NCBI RefSeq assembly: GCF_001665785.1
Contig: NZ_LZSO01000016.1
Coordinates: forward strand, 124,001 to 188,000
Source: Mycolicibacterium peregrinum
GTDB taxonomy: Bacteria; Actinomycetota; Actinomycetes; Mycobacteriales; Mycobacteriaceae
Direction: 5' to 3'
DNA: 64,000 nucleotides
Numbering within the stretch: the stretch's first letter is position 1; each line of letters starts with the position of its first letter. Position numbers and translations under genes: made by a program. Below are positions 48,598-60,236 of the stretch, piece by piece. The notes under the pieces were generated by a model that saw nothing but the letters and a program-made list of their open reading frames with translations, searched no databases and was not told the origin of the DNA.

Positions 48598-49167
48598 TCA
48601 GGCCCTGCCGAACGATGTCGTCTCCGTCGCCGTGGCGATGAACCCGTTGCCTTTGACGGGATCGGCCATCCGGCAGGCGAGCAGGATGTCGTCGGTGTGC
48701 ACGCAGGTGGCGTTGCCGGCGTCGAAGCGTTGGCCGGCCGGGAGCATCGGGGCTTCGTCCTCGGTGAGGCCGTCGACCGGGCTGAGTGGCTCTTCGGTAC
48801 GGGTGAAGCTCATCGGTATCGCGCCGTTGGTGGTGCCGTAACTGAACAGGTGCGCCAGGTTGGCGTCGTTGGGCGCTCCGACGAAGGGGCCACGGCAGTC
48901 CAGTGCGTACATCGCGCGGTGCTGGGTGGTCATGCAGACGAAGCCGTCGGGGGTGCGAAATCCCTGGACCGGAAATCCCTGGCCTTCACGCAGGACGTAC
49001 CGCGTCGGATCGACGGCCGGGTAGGCGGCGAAGTCGGGGACCCCGTCCGGTCCGAGGTGCGTCGGCACTGCCTCGTGCGTGGATTCTGACGAGCGCCGGC
49101 CGGTCAGCCAGATGATCGCGAGCGCCACCGTCAGCACGACCGCGAGCGCCGCCGCCCACCGCTTCAT
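48598..49167 (-). CDS. Membrane-anchored exported protein, unknown
   Basis: 189 residues with one N-terminal anchor (WAAALAVVLTVALAIIWLTG). The extracytoplasmic part has cysteines in FVCMTTQ, ALDCRGP, ATCVHTDDILLACRMAD, and a conserved FSYGTTNGAIPMSFT. The ATG at 49167 directly precedes the anchor and is preferred to longer frames. No known family is recognised. It is divergent from mfd, with 67 bp between. Confidence 0.65.
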   Translation of the reverse strand: MKRWAAALAVVLTVALAIIWLTGRRSSESTHEAVPTHLGPDGVPDFAAYPAVDPTRYVLREGQGFPVQGFRTPDGFVCMTTQHRAMYALDCRGPFVGAPNDANLAHLFSYGTTNGAIPMSFTRTEEPLSPVDGLTEDEAPMLPAGQRFDAGNATCVHTDDILLACRMADPVKGNGFIATATETTSFGRA

Positions 49168-49234
49168 CGGTCCATGATCACCCCGGACCGAGCGAGGCGG
49201 AGCCGAATTCCCGGCCCCGTAGAATGGCGCCATC

Positions 49235-52200
49235 ATGACCGCACCGGGGCACAACCATGTCCAGACCCCGATCGCGGGTCTCGTCGAGCTGGCATTAACC
49301 GATCCGTCTCTGCAGGACGTCCTTCGCCGCGCCGCCGACCGACCCGCTGATCTCGCGCTCGTCGGGCCGGCCAGTGCTCGCGTGCTGGTGGCTGCCGGGC
49401 TGGCCCAGCAGGGCCCGTTGCTGGTGGTCGCCGCCACCGGCCGCGAGGCCGACGATCTGACCACCGAGTTGCGAGGCGTCGTCGGCGATGCCGTCGCGCT
49501 GTTCCCCTCCTGGGAGACGCTGCCGCACGAGCGGTTGTCCCCGGGGGTCGAGACCGTCGCTGCCCGGTTGTTGCTGCTGCGCCGGCTGGCTCATCCCGAG
49601 GACGAGACGCTGGGGCCGCCGCTGCGGGTGGTGGTCACCACCACGCGTTCGCTGCTGCAGCCGATGGCCCCCGATGTGGTGGATACCGAGCCCGTCACGC
49701 TCACGGTCGGCGCGGAGGCCGAGTTCGAGGCCGTCGTCGCCCGCCTGGTCGACCTGGCCTACACCCGCGTCGACATGGTCGGCAAACGCGGAGAGTTCGC
49801 CGTGCGCGGTGGCATCCTCGACATCTTCGCGCCCACTGCCGAGCATCCGGTCCGCGTCGAGTTCTGGGGCGACGAGATCTCCGAGATGCGGATGTTCTCG
49901 ATCGCCGACCAGCGTTCGATCCCCGAGATCCCGGTGCACAACGTCGTCGCAGTGCCGTGCCGCGAACTGCTGATGACTCCCGACGTACGCGAGCGCGCCG
50001 CCGTGCTCGCCGCCGAACACCCCACGCACGAGAACAGCGTGCCGGGCAGCGTGCCCGACATGCTGGCCAAGCTCGCCGAAGGCATTCCGGTCGATGGGAT
50101 GGAAGCCCTGCTGCCTTTGCTGCATCCGGTGCAGCCGACGACGCTGACGCACCACCTGCCCGAGGGTGCCCCGGTGCTGCTGTGCGACCCGGAGAAGGTG
50201 CGGACCCGGGCCGCGGACCTGATCAAGACGGGCCAGGAATTCCTGGAGGCGTCGTGGTCGACGGCTGCCGTCGGCGGGGATGCCCCCATCGACCTCGAGG
50301 CGCTGGGTGCGTCCGGGTTCGTCCCGTTCGAGCAGGCCCGTGAGGATTCCGTGGCCGGCGGTCATCCGTGGTGGACGCTGAGCCAGCTGCCCGACGGCAA
50401 GGCCGCCGAACTCGACCTGCGGCCGTCTCCGTCGGCCCGCAGTCAGCAGAGCCTTGAAGAGATCTTCGCGATGCTGCGCGCCCACGTGGCCACCGGTGGG
50501 TATGCCGCGGTGGTCACCCCGGGCACCGGTACGGCGCACCGAGTGGTAGAGCAGCTCGGTGATTCCGACACTCCCGCAATGATGTTGGAACCGGGGGCGG
50601 CGCCCAAGGCCGGTGTGGTCGGGGTGCTTAAGGGGCCGTTGCACGACGGCGTGGTCCTGCCCGGTGCCAACCTCGTCATCATCACCGAGACCGATCTGAC
50701 CGGTAACCGGGTGAGGGCCTCAGAAGGCAAAAAGCTTGCCGCCAAACGACGTAACGTCGTCGATCCGCTGGCGCTGACCGCCGGGGATCTGGTGGTGCAC
50801 GATCAGCACGGCATCGGCAAGTTCGTCGAGATGACCGAGCGGGTGGTCGGCGGAGCGCGTCGCGAGTACCTGGTGCTGGAGTATGCGTCAGCCAAACGCG
50901 GTGGCGGATCGGACCGGCTGTACGTGCCGATGGATTCGCTGGATCAGCTGTCGCGCTACGTCGGCGGCGAGGCGCCGTCTTTGTCGAAGCTCGGTGGCAG
51001 CGATTGGGCCAATACGAAAACCAAGGCCCGCAAGGCGGTTCGGGAGATCGCCAGCGAGCTCGTCGCGCTGTACGCCAAGCGGCAGTCCGCGCCCGGGTAT
51101 GCGTTCGGTCCCGACACTCCATGGCAGAACGAGATGGAGGATGCGTTCGGCTTCACCGAGACCATCGACCAGATGACCGCGATCACCGAGGTCAAATCCG
51201 ATATGGAGAAACCGGTTCCGATGGACCGGGTGATCTGTGGCGACGTGGGTTACGGCAAGACCGAGATCGCGGTGCGGGCGGCGTTCAAGGCCGTGCAGGA
51301 CGGCAAGCAGGTCGCGGTGCTGGTGCCGACGACACTGTTGGCCGATCAGCATCTGCAGACCTTCACCAACCGGATGGCGGGTTTCCCGGTGACGGTCAAG
51401 GGGTTGTCGCGGTTCACCGATCCGGCGGAGTCGCGGGCCACCATGGAGGGCATGAAGGACGGTTCGGTCGACGTCGTGATCGGCACGCACCGGCTGCTGC
51501 AGACCGGGGTGACCTGGAAAGACTTGGGCCTCATCATTGTTGACGAGGAACAGCGCTTCGGTGTCGAGCACAAAGAGCACATCAAGTCGATGCGTACGCA
51601 CGTCGACGTACTCACCATGAGCGCCACCCCGATCCCACGCACCCTGGAGATGAGCCTGGCCGGCATCCGGGAGATGTCGACGATCCTGACTCCGCCCGAG
51701 GAGCGCTACCCGGTGCTGACCTATGTCGGCCCGCAGGACGACAAGCAGGTGGCCGCGGCGTTGCGGCGTGAGCTGCTGCGGGACGGGCAGGCGTTCTACA
51801 TCCACAACCGGGTGCGCACCATCGACCAGGCCGCAGCGCGGATTCGTCAGATGGTGCCCGAAGCCAGGGTCGTCGTCGCGCATGGACAGATGAACGAGGA
51901 GACCCTGGAAAAGACCGTCGAGGGCTTCTGGAATCGCGAATACGACATCCTGGTCTGCACCACGATCGTCGAGACCGGTCTGGACATCTCGAACGCCAAC
52001 ACCCTGATCGTCGAACGGGCCGACACCTTCGGGTTGTCACAGTTGCATCAGCTGCGTGGCCGGGTGGGGCGAAGCCGCGAGCGCGGATACGCCTACATGC
52101 TCTATCCGCCCAATTCACCGCTGACCGAGACGGCCTATGACCGGTTGGCCACGATCGCGCAGAACAACGAGCTGGGTGCGGGCATGGCGGTGGCCATGAA

Positions 52201-52855
52201 GGACCTGGAGATCCGCGGTGCGGGCAACGTGCTGGGCGCCGAGCAGTCCGGCCACGTGGCCGGTGTGGGTTTCGATCTGTATGTGCGACTGGTGGGCGAG
52301 GCTGTCGAGGCCTACCGAGCTGCTGCCGACGGGAAAACCGTTGCCACAGCGGAGGAACCAAAAGAAGTGCGGGTCGATCTGCCGGTCGACGCTCACCTGC
52401 CGCCCGAATACATCGGGAGCGACCGGCTGCGACTGGAGGGCTACCGGCGGCTCGCCGCGGCGACGGATGAGGCTGCGGTGAAGGCCGTGGTCGACGAACT
52501 CGTCGACCGTTACGGCCCGTTGCCCGAGCCGGTGAAGCGCCTGGTGGCGGTGGCTCGGCTGCGGCTGCTGTGCCGCGAGTACGGCATCACCGAGATCGGC
52601 GCGGTGTCGGCATCGACGATCAAGCTGTCGCCGCTGGTCCTTCCCGATTCCGCGCAGTTGCGGCTCAAGCGGATGTACCCGGGTGCGCACTACCGGGCCA
52701 CCACCTCGGTGGTTCAGGTGCCGATCCCGCGTGAGACCGACGGCATCGGCTCGCCGCGGATCCGTGACCTCGACATTGTCCGCATGGTGGCCGGTCTGGT
52801 GTTGGTGCTCCACGGACAGACCGAGGGCAGCATCGACATCACGGCGGATCTGTAA
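49235..52855 (+). CDS. mfd: Transcription-repair coupling factor Mfd
   Basis: 1206 residues, Rv1020 position. It removes stalled RNA polymerase from damaged templates and recruits UvrA. UvrB-like domains occupy the first 350, the RNA polymerase-interacting domain is near 510-580 ([16 protein letters not shown]), then RecG-like translocase motifs: Walker [12 protein letters not shown] near 670, [22 protein letters not shown] and [18 protein letters not shown]. The C-terminal TRCF domain follows. Full length. Confidence 0.97.
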   Translation: MTAPGHNHVQTPIAGLVELALTDPSLQDVLRRAADRPADLALVGPASARVLVAAGLAQQGPLLVVAATGREADDLTTELRGVVGDAVALFPSWETLPHERLSPGVETVAARLLLLRRLAHPEDETLGPPLRVVVTTTRSLLQPMAPDVVDTEPVTLTVGAEAEFEAVVARLVDLAYTRVDMVGKRGEFAVRGGILDIFAPTAEHPVRVEFWGDEISEMRMFSIADQRSIPEIPVHNVVAVPCRELLMTPDVRERAAVLAAEHPTHENSVPGSVPDMLAKLAEGIPVDGMEALLPLLHPVQPTTLTHHLPEGAPVLLCDPEKVRTRAADLIKTGQEFLEASWSTAAVGGDAPIDLEALGASGFVPFEQAREDSVAGGHPWWTLSQLPDGKAAELDLRPSPSARSQQSLEEIFAMLRAHVATGGYAAVVTPGTGTAHRVVEQLGDSDTPAMMLEPGAAPKAGVVGVLKGPLHDGVVLPGANLVIITETDLTGNRVRASEGKKLAAKRRNVVDPLALTAGDLVVHDQHGIGKFVEMTERVVGGARREYLVLEYASAKRGGGSDRLYVPMDSLDQLSRYVGGEAPSLSKLGGSDWANTKTKARKAVREIASELVALYAKRQSAPGYAFGPDTPWQNEMEDAFGFTETIDQMTAITEVKSDMEKPVPMDRVICGDVGYGKTEIAVRAAFKAVQDGKQVAVLVPTTLLADQHLQTFTNRMAGFPVTVKGLSRFTDPAESRATMEGMKDGSVDVVIGTHRLLQTGVTWKDLGLIIVDEEQRFGVEHKEHIKSMRTHVDVLTMSATPIPRTLEMSLAGIREMSTILTPPEERYPVLTYVGPQDDKQVAAALRRELLRDGQAFYIHNRVRTIDQAAARIRQMVPEARVVVAHGQMNEETLEKTVEGFWNREYDILVCTTIVETGLDISNANTLIVERADTFGLSQLHQLRGRVGRSRERGYAYMLYPPNSPLTETAYDRLATIAQNNELGAGMAVAMKDLEIRGAGNVLGAEQSGHVAGVGFDLYVRLVGEAVEAYRAAADGKTVATAEEPKEVRVDLPVDAHLPPEYIGSDRLRLEGYRRLAAATDEAAVKAVVDELVDRYGPLPEPVKRLVAVARLRLLCREYGITEIGAVSASTIKLSPLVLPDSAQLRLKRMYPGAHYRATTSVVQVPIPRETDGIGSPRIRDLDIVRMVAGLVLVLHGQTEGSIDITADL

Positions 52856-53109
52856 TTTTTTTCTCGCGTCTAATTGCCTGGTCGCGGCGCCTTTCTGACG
52901 GTTGCCCGTCGTCGTATCCGCGAAGCGTTGTTAACGCAGCGATACGGGGAACCGACATACATGCGGGGGTCAAGGTATTGCGTAGTCGTCTGCAGAAGAG
53001 GCGGCGAGATCGTCGGCCATAGGGCGGTCATGCAATTTCCCAAACCGAACATCACGCGGTCGACGTCTATTGGCGACAGGTCGCGGTGAGGCAAGGCGAA
53101 GGAGTGACC

Positions 53110-53718
53110 ATGAACTTCAAGAAGTTCGCAGTAACCACAACGATGGCCGGTGCACTGGGATTGGGTGCGTTTGGCCTGAGTACAGGCCTGGCACAGGCCG
53201 TTCCGAACGTGCCCACGCCGCCGCCGGTTCCCGGTCCGGCGGTACCCAATGTGGGCATGCCGAATGTGAATGTCCCAGGTGTCAACGTTCCCGATGTAAA
53301 TGTGCCGGCGGTGAATGTTCCTGATGTGAACGTTCCGAGCGTGAATGCTCCTGACGTGAATGTTCCCAGTGTGAACGTTCCCGATGTAAATGTGCCGGCG
53401 GTGAACGTTCCTGATGTGAATGTGCCGGCGGTGAATGTTCCTGATGTGAACGTTCCGAGCGTCAATGTTCCCGATGTCAACGTTCCGACCGTCAGGTTTC
53501 CCGAGGTAGATAATTTCTTCAGGCAGCCGAACGGAAACATCGCACCGGGTCAGTTGATGAAGTCACCGACCATCAACGGCGTTGCGAACCCGTTCTTCGG
53601 AATCGCGCCTGGTCAGCTCAAGACGCTGCCCACGGTGAATGGAGTGGCCAACCCGTTCTACAACGAGACCCCGGGCCACTGGGTGATCCCGGAGGGCCAG
53701 TTCCCGCCGGAGTCGTAA
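53110..53718 (+). CDS. Secreted protein with elastin-like VPxVN pentad repeats
   Basis: 202 residues. A signal peptide of 30 residues (ending AQA) precedes a Pro-rich linker and then 17 pentads of the form V-P-x-V-N at residues 45-129, with x mainly D, A or S; the first unit is VPNVG. Tandem copies of IAPGQL-K-PT-NGVANPF (about 144-183) form the C-terminal part, which ends in ETPGHWVIPEGQFPPES. AAGGAG precedes the ATG at 53110. It has no membrane anchor or sorting signal. It lies between mfd and mazG, where M. tuberculosis has nothing. No known function. Confidence 0.8.
   Translation: MNFKKFAVTTTMAGALGLGAFGLSTGLAQAVPNVPTPPPVPGPAVPNVGMPNVNVPGVNVPDVNVPAVNVPDVNVPSVNAPDVNVPSVNVPDVNVPAVNVPDVNVPAVNVPDVNVPSVNVPDVNVPTVRFPEVDNFFRQPNGNIAPGQLMKSPTINGVANPFFGIAPGQLKTLPTVNGVANPFYNETPGHWVIPEGQFPPES
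53242..53496 (+). repeat. 15-bp tandem repeats coding the VPxVN pentads
   Basis: Seventeen 15-bp units in register with the codons. Larger blocks are identical: a 44-bp block at 53299 recurs at 53419, exactly 120 bp or eight pentads on, and a 24-bp block at 53287 recurs at 53377. This implies recent unequal recombination or slippage, which would change protein length between strains. Confidence 0.85.
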
Positions 53719-53898
53719 ACCACGGTCTGTGACATGATGGCCGCCTTGCCTTCGGGCAGGGCGGCCATCCCGTGTGGCTGCCGCCCGGTGCCGGCGAATC
53801 GCTGCGTTGGCCGTGCTCACGACGTGCGTCGAAGTCGGGCACAGTGTTGGTATAACCGAGATCAGCAAATCTCGTCGAAATGGAAGGGGTGGAGCCCG

Positions 53899-55032
<1,134 letters not shown>

Positions 55033-55107
55033 CCACCGAATTGCCTGTCTGTCCGCCGCGGCCCGAGAGTCGCTGACAGGTGGGCAACTGCGCCCGTCGT
55101 CAACAAG

Positions 55108-55147
55108 GCCTCGGATTGCTGCTTGATAGTGACTGCAACCCGCGGCG
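55108..55147. repeat. Degenerate copy of the glmU/prs hairpin sequence
   Basis: The stretch GCCTCGGATTGCTGCTTGAT, followed by AGTGACTGCAACCCGCGGCG, matches the hairpin at 43915-43961 with only a few substitutions. The stem is weakened by mismatches. It lies 75 bp after mazG, so it may be a terminator remnant or a mobile palindromic repeat. Confidence 0.6.
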
Positions 55148-55286
55148 TAGTGCGCCGTTCCGAGCGATGCTGGTGTGAAACAGTGGCCCGAGGTGACCGT
55201 CACGAACAGACAACAGCGGGGTCTCAGCTCGGAGTAGCCCGGCTGTGCAAGCGCGGGGTCGGGCGGGCGAGATCTACGGTGAGGCA

Positions 55287-56096
55287 ATGTGGGCACCGCG
55301 GATCATTGCCGTCATCCTGGCGCTCAGTCTGGGAACGATTGCACCGCAGGTCAATGCGGACTGCGCGGCCACGGGGTGTGATCTGCGCTCGCGCATCGCG
55401 GCGGCAGATTCCTACCTGGCGTCGCGGCCGGGCGTCGTCGGCTATGTCCTACGTGATCGCGCCGCCGGCACGCGGTACGCCAATCCCAATGCGAACCAGA
55501 TGATCTGGACTGCCTCCACCATCAAGCTGGCCATGGTGGTCGACCTGCTGACCCGGGAACGTGCCGGAGCATTGCGGATGTCGGGGAATGACCGGCAGTT
55601 GATGGTGAACATGCTGCGCAACTCCGACAACGATGCGGCCGATGCGCTGTGGACCCGTTACGGCGGCGCGGATCACAAGGCGTTCAACGCCGGCTTCCCG
55701 CGCTACGGCATGACCGACCTGCGACCGCAACCGGGCTTCGGTGACATGTTTCCGTACTGGGGTTTCCAGAAATCGACCACCAACGATCTCGACCGGTTGA
55801 TGAACTACACGCTGACCCAACTGAATCCGTCCGATGCGGCCGCGGTGGTGGCCGAGATGCAACGGGTCGGTGGGGAACAGCAGTGGGGCGTCTGGGGTGC
55901 GGGGCCGTCGATGAACCCGGGCAACAAGAACGGCTGGTCACAGGAACAGGGCGGCTGGGTCATCAACTCGGTGGGCTTCGCCGGACCCGATCAGCGCTAC
56001 ACCTTGGCGATCATGAACGGACTCAACGGGCAGGGCGGCTACGACGACGGCGTCGCAACCACCACTCGGCTCAGCCAGATCTTGCTCGGCGCATGA
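55287..56096 (+). CDS. Secreted beta-lactamase-like serine hydrolase
   Basis: 269 residues. Signal peptide about 1-24. The serine-hydrolase motif SxxK is Ser77-Thr-Ile-Lys80 in WTASTIKLAM, and an SDN-type triad is in MLRNSDNDAAD. No clear KTG motif is present in the C-terminal part (GGWVINSVGFAG is at that place), which makes classical beta-lactamase activity uncertain. It may act on peptidoglycan peptides or be a catalytically altered PBP-like enzyme. It is inserted between mazG and the efe genes. Confidence 0.75.
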   Translation: MWAPRIIAVILALSLGTIAPQVNADCAATGCDLRSRIAAADSYLASRPGVVGYVLRDRAAGTRYANPNANQMIWTASTIKLAMVVDLLTRERAGALRMSGNDRQLMVNMLRNSDNDAADALWTRYGGADHKAFNAGFPRYGMTDLRPQPGFGDMFPYWGFQKSTTNDLDRLMNYTLTQLNPSDAAAVVAEMQRVGGEQQWGVWGAGPSMNPGNKNGWSQEQGGWVINSVGFAGPDQRYTLAIMNGLNGQGGYDDGVATTTRLSQILLGA

Positions 56097-56111
56097 CTGT
56101 GCGGACCGTCT

Positions 56112-56765
56112 CTATTCGGCCAGCGCCTGGTCGAACAGCGAGGTCAGGTCTTCATAGCTGTGGGGCTGGATCCGCTCGCCGTTGAGAAAGAACGTCGGCG
56201 TTCCCTGCACGCCAAGGGCGCGGCCGTCGGCCACATCGAGTTGGACCCGGGCGGCAGTGGCCGGGTCGCTGTAGGCCTGGTCGAATGCAGCCATGTCGAG
56301 GCCGAGTTCTGCTGCGAAGCCACGGAATACCTCGTCCGCGGGATCCTGCTTTTCGCCCCACTGGCCTTGGGCGTCGTACATCTTCTTGTACATCGCCTCG
56401 AGCTTGTCCTGCTGGGCGGCGGCCTCGACGGCGCGGGCCGCTCGTTCGGCGTTGTAGTGCGCGCTGAGCGGGAAATACCGGATGACGAAGTTCACCCGGT
56501 CGCCGTACTCAGCCCGCAGTTGCTCGATGGAGGGATACACAGCGCGACAACCTTCGCACTCGAAGTCGAGGAACTCCACGAATGTCACGTCGCTGTCGGG
56601 AACGGAGTTCAGCCGATGGCTGTTCTCGCGTACCACCTGGCCGGAATCGACGGCGGCCACCGGTGGCGGGCCGCCGCGATCACGAGTCGACTGATACACG
56701 AAGACGCCGATGGCCAGCACCGCGATTGCCAGTGCGGTGAGCAGTATTCGAGTGTTGCGCGTCAT
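56112..56765 (-). CDS. DsbA-like thiol oxidoreductase
   Basis: 217 residues. An N-terminal membrane anchor (about 8-24) is followed by a thioredoxin/DsbA fold with active-site Cys70-Glu-Gly-Cys73 in FECEGCRAV and the cis-proline loop GTPTFFLNG. It would oxidise or isomerise disulfides in the periplasm. It follows efeB by 12 bp on the same strand, so it is the last gene of the efe operon. It converges on the serine hydrolase gene with 15 bp between. Confidence 0.88.
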   Translation of the reverse strand: MTRNTRILLTALAIAVLAIGVFVYQSTRDRGGPPPVAAVDSGQVVRENSHRLNSVPDSDVTFVEFLDFECEGCRAVYPSIEQLRAEYGDRVNFVIRYFPLSAHYNAERAARAVEAAAQQDKLEAMYKKMYDAQGQWGEKQDPADEVFRGFAAELGLDMAAFDQAYSDPATAARVQLDVADGRALGVQGTPTFFLNGERIQPHSYEDLTSLFDQALAE

Positions 56766-56777
56766 CGGGTCAGTGCC

Positions 56778-58097
56778 TCACTCGAATAGTGTCGAACCCC
56801 AGTACCCCGAGCTGTCACCGTCACGCAGCCCGGGCGGGCAGGCGAAGATGCCTGTTCCGGTGTGGGTGATGTACTCGTTGAGCAGATCCTTGCGGGACAA
56901 CTCACGCTGCATCGGGATGAATTGCTTCTCGGGGCTGCGCACGAACGCGATGAAGAACAGGCCCGCGTCCAGGTGGCCGAAACCGTCCGAACCGTCGGTG
57001 AAGTTGTATCCGCGACGCAGGATCTCGATGCCGCCGAGGTGCTCGGCCGAGGCCAACCGCACGTGCGCATCCTTGTCGATCTTCGGATTGCCCTTGCCGT
57101 CGGTGATCTCGAAATTGAGCTCGTCGAATTCCTGCTGCAAACCGTTGGGCGCGCCGCTGCCCTTCTGCCGGCCGATCACTCGCTCCTGCTCCAGAAGCGT
57201 GGTGCGATCCCAGTTCTCGATGCGCATCCGGATCCGTCGAGTGATCAGGTAGCTGCCGCCGGTGAGCCAGGCCGGTCCGTCACCCTCGGCCACCCAGACG
57301 TTCTTGTCGAGCAGGTCGGTCTGATCGGACTTGAGGTTGTTCGTTCCGTCCTTGAACCCGAACAGGTTTCGTGGGGTGGCCTGATCGCGGGTGGTCGACG
57401 AGGTACGGCCGAACCCCAGCTGCGAGTACCGCACCGCCACCGTGCCGAACCCGACGCGGGCCAAGTTGCGGATCGCGTGCACCGCGACCTGCGGATCGTT
57501 GGCGCACGCTTGGACGCAGATGTCGCCCCCGCTGCGAGCCGGATCCATGGTCTCGTTGGGGAACTTCGGCAGATCCTTGAGCTCGGCGGGTTGCTTGTCG
57601 GCGATGCCGAAGCGGTCCTTACCGTTCTTGCGGAAGAACGTCGGCCCGAACCCGATCGTCAGGGTCAGCTGTGAGGCCGGAAGTCCGAGCGCCTCACCGG
57701 TATCCGACGGCGGCGCATACGGATTGCCGTCCACGGCGCCGCCGTCTTCGGTCTCCTCGCCACGTGTCATCCGCTCGGCCATCTTCGTCCACTGCTTGAG
57801 CAGTGCGACGACATCCTCGCGGTTGTCGGTGGTGACATCGAAGGAGCAAAAGTGCATCCGGTCTTGCGCCTCGGTGATGATGCCTGCCTGCCGGTCACCT
57901 CGAAACGGGACCGGCCCCTGCAGGAGACCGTGCGGGACGCTGGCGGCCGAAGCGCGGCCGGCCAGCGTACCTGCGCCGGCCGCACCGACTACCGCGGCGG
58001 TGACCCCGGCGGCACCGAACAGCTTGCGTCGGGAGAATCCGGCGGGCTGCTCGGCATCCGGGGTGGATTCCGGAGAATCACTGCTTGGCGATGACAC
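56778..58097 (-). CDS. efeB: Deferrochelatase/DyP-type peroxidase EfeB
   Basis: 439 residues. A twin-arginine signal (FSRRKLFGAAG, about 21-31) exports the folded haem protein. GFKDGTNN is the DyP GxxDG motif. It extracts iron from haem or oxidises ferrous iron for EfeUO. The GTG start at 58097 overlaps the efeO end by 20 bp, giving tight coupling. The order efeU-efeO-efeB is standard. Confidence 0.93.
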   Translation of the reverse strand: MSSPSSDSPESTPDAEQPAGFSRRKLFGAAGVTAAVVGAAGAGTLAGRASAASVPHGLLQGPVPFRGDRQAGIITEAQDRMHFCSFDVTTDNREDVVALLKQWTKMAERMTRGEETEDGGAVDGNPYAPPSDTGEALGLPASQLTLTIGFGPTFFRKNGKDRFGIADKQPAELKDLPKFPNETMDPARSGGDICVQACANDPQVAVHAIRNLARVGFGTVAVRYSQLGFGRTSSTTRDQATPRNLFGFKDGTNNLKSDQTDLLDKNVWVAEGDGPAWLTGGSYLITRRIRMRIENWDRTTLLEQERVIGRQKGSGAPNGLQQEFDELNFEITDGKGNPKIDKDAHVRLASAEHLGGIEILRRGYNFTDGSDGFGHLDAGLFFIAFVRSPEKQFIPMQRELSRKDLLNEYITHTGTGIFACPPGLRDGDSSGYWGSTLFE

Positions 58098-59238
58098 CCT
58101 GTACCTGGCTCACTTCTTTGCTCAGCGCGTCGATGGCGCGGGACAGTTCCTGGCGTTGCGGCTCGGTCACCTTGTCGTAGGAGACGAAACCGTCGCCGTC
58201 ACGATACTTCTCCAGCAACTTCTCGACGTCGGCGAAGCGGGCGTCCACCCGCTTGCCCAGCTCGGCGTCGCGCTCGTCGAGGATCGGCCGCACCGAGGCC
58301 ACCGCGGTCTGTGAGCCTTCGACGTTGGCCCGGAAGTCCCACAGGTCGGTGTGGCTGAAGATGTCCTCTTCGCCGCTGATCTTGCTCATCGCGATCTCGT
58401 CGAGCAGACCCTGTGCGCCACCGGCGATCTGGGTGGAGTCGATGGTCCAGTCCGGTGCCTTGACCCCGGCCTGAAGTTCCTTGACGTCGGCGATCAGCTG
58501 GTCTCCGAGTGCGCTGGCGTCGGGTTGCAGGCCGGTGACCCACAGTTGCTTCTCCAGCGCGTGGAAGCCGGTCCACTTCTGTCCGGGCTCGAGGTCGGCC
58601 TCGCGCAGGTCGACCCGCGGGTCGAGGTCGTTGGGGAACGACTCGGCGACCGGCTCGATGCGCTCCCAGTAGACGCGGGCGGTCGGGTAGAGCTGCTTGG
58701 CCTTGGCGACGTCCTTGGCCTTGACCGCGGCGACAAATTCCTCGGTCGCTGGAACCAGGGCGTCGACCTGGCTGTTCACGTAGCGCTTGTAGCTGTCGGC
58801 GGCGTCCTTGAACTTGCCCTCGGTGTCGACCTGCACGGCCTCACCGCTGACCTCGAAGTTGCCGCGGATGCCTTCGCCGACCATGCCGGGCCGGCACGAG
58901 GTCTGGTACGTGCCGGGCTGGGTGAGCTGAACGATCAGCTGCCGTCTGAGTCCGGGGGAGATGTTCTCCACCTCGCCCATGACCCGCTCGCCCTCGCCGT
59001 AGACGTAGAACTCGGTGACCTTGTCGCCGGTGTTGGTGACCTCGAAGGTGCTGGGCCCGGTGGTCGCCGTGGTCCCGGACAACTTGCACTCGGTGTCGGA
59101 GGCGTCGACGGTGATCGTGCCTGCCTTGGCATCGTCGCCGCTGGTGGTCTCCTTGGCCTGGCATGCGCTCATCGAAATGCCGGCCAGCACCGCGGCGGTG
59201 GCCGCGAATCCGGTCTTGACGACAGGGGACATCTTCAC
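58078..59238 (-). CDS. efeO: Iron-uptake lipoprotein EfeO
   Basis: 386 residues. Signal peptide with MSAC lipobox near residue 26. An N-terminal cupredoxin-like domain (about 40-130) is followed by the imelysin-like M75 domain with HALEKQLW (HxxE metal motif). It delivers ferrous or ferric iron to EfeU on the outer membrane face. The start overlaps the efeU stop by 4 bp. Confidence 0.93.
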   Translation of the reverse strand: MKMSPVVKTGFAATAAVLAGISMSACQAKETTSGDDAKAGTITVDASDTECKLSGTTATTGPSTFEVTNTGDKVTEFYVYGEGERVMGEVENISPGLRRQLIVQLTQPGTYQTSCRPGMVGEGIRGNFEVSGEAVQVDTEGKFKDAADSYKRYVNSQVDALVPATEEFVAAVKAKDVAKAKQLYPTARVYWERIEPVAESFPNDLDPRVDLREADLEPGQKWTGFHALEKQLWVTGLQPDASALGDQLIADVKELQAGVKAPDWTIDSTQIAGGAQGLLDEIAMSKISGEEDIFSHTDLWDFRANVEGSQTAVASVRPILDERDAELGKRVDARFADVEKLLEKYRDGDGFVSYDKVTEPQRQELSRAIDALSKEVSQVQGVIAKQ

Positions 59239-60185
59239 TTGGTCGACCTTTCAGGTGCGGTGGAGATCTCCGGCTCGACGGTCGACTCGGAGGACGGCTC
59301 GGAAGTGGTTGCGGCGCCGGCGGCGGCGCTATTGGCGCGCACCGGCTTGAGGAACAGCGCCAGCACCACCACGATGTAGGCCACCCACGCACCGAACTGC
59401 AGCACGGTCGGTGTGGGATCGATGTTGAAGACGCCCTGGATGATCTCGCCGTACCAGGCCGACCAGTCGAACGCACCGCTCATGTCGAAGGCCTTGGCAC
59501 TGAGCCCGGGGATCCAGCCGACGGTCTGCAGTGCCTTGATGCCGTAGGCCAGGATCCCGGCGGCCACCACGATCAGGAAGACGCCGGTGTAGGAGAAGAA
59601 CTTGGCGAGGTTGATCCGGACGGCCCCGGCGTACATGCCGTAGGCGATCGCCGCGGCGACCAGCACGCCGATGATCAGGCCGGTCAGCGGCCACAGCGTC
59701 TCGGCCTCGGCGTAGCCGACCATGAACAGCGCGGTCTCGACCCCTTCACGCCCCACCGCCAGGAAGGCCAGCAGCGCCACGGCGAGGCCGCCGGTCTCCA
59801 GCGCCTGCGACATCTCGCCGCGCAGCTCGCCTGACAACGAGGCCGACGCCTTCTTCATCCACAGCACCATGGTGGTGACGATGACGACGGCGATCAGTGA
59901 GGCGATGCCGGCGATGGCTTCGGCGCCCAGTCCGCTGATGGTGTTCTCACCGAACTGGATCACGAGGAAGACTGTGACGGTCATCGCGATCGCCGCGCCG
60001 ACTCCCAGCCACACCCATTTGAGCGCGTCGCGGCGTTCGGATTTGACCAGAAATGCGACCAGGATCGACACGACGATGGCGGCTTCGAGGCCTTCCCGCA
60101 AACCGATCAGGCCACTGCCGAATACCTGCGACGTGACGTTGGAGGCGGCCAGCGTGCTGGTCGGAACGTCCGAGATGACAGTCAT
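59235..60185 (-). CDS. efeU: Iron permease EfeU (FTR1 family)
   Basis: 316 residues with seven membrane segments. The two REGLE-type iron motifs are GLREGLEAAIV near residue 28 and GREGVETALF near 143. The ATG at 60185 gives the standard length; the longer frame to 60365 adds soluble residues and is not used. Its promoter holds an IdeR-like box. It makes a ferrous/ferric iron uptake complex with EfeO and EfeB. Confidence 0.93.
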   Translation of the reverse strand: MTVISDVPTSTLAASNVTSQVFGSGLIGLREGLEAAIVVSILVAFLVKSERRDALKWVWLGVGAAIAMTVTVFLVIQFGENTISGLGAEAIAGIASLIAVVIVTTMVLWMKKASASLSGELRGEMSQALETGGLAVALLAFLAVGREGVETALFMVGYAEAETLWPLTGLIIGVLVAAAIAYGMYAGAVRINLAKFFSYTGVFLIVVAAGILAYGIKALQTVGWIPGLSAKAFDMSGAFDWSAWYGEIIQGVFNIDPTPTVLQFGAWVAYIVVVLALFLKPVRANSAAAGAATTSEPSSESTVEPEISTAPERSTK

Positions 60186-60236
60186 CAAAGCGTCCTCGTT
60201 CGGCCGGGGTGAAAACACCGTAAAGAATGTAGCCTT

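Noticed and set aside
53242..53496. Repeats suggestive of a CRISPR or PE_PGRS-like region
   Set aside because: The 15-bp units have no spacers, keep the reading frame, and code VPxVN pentads rather than Gly-Ala repeats.
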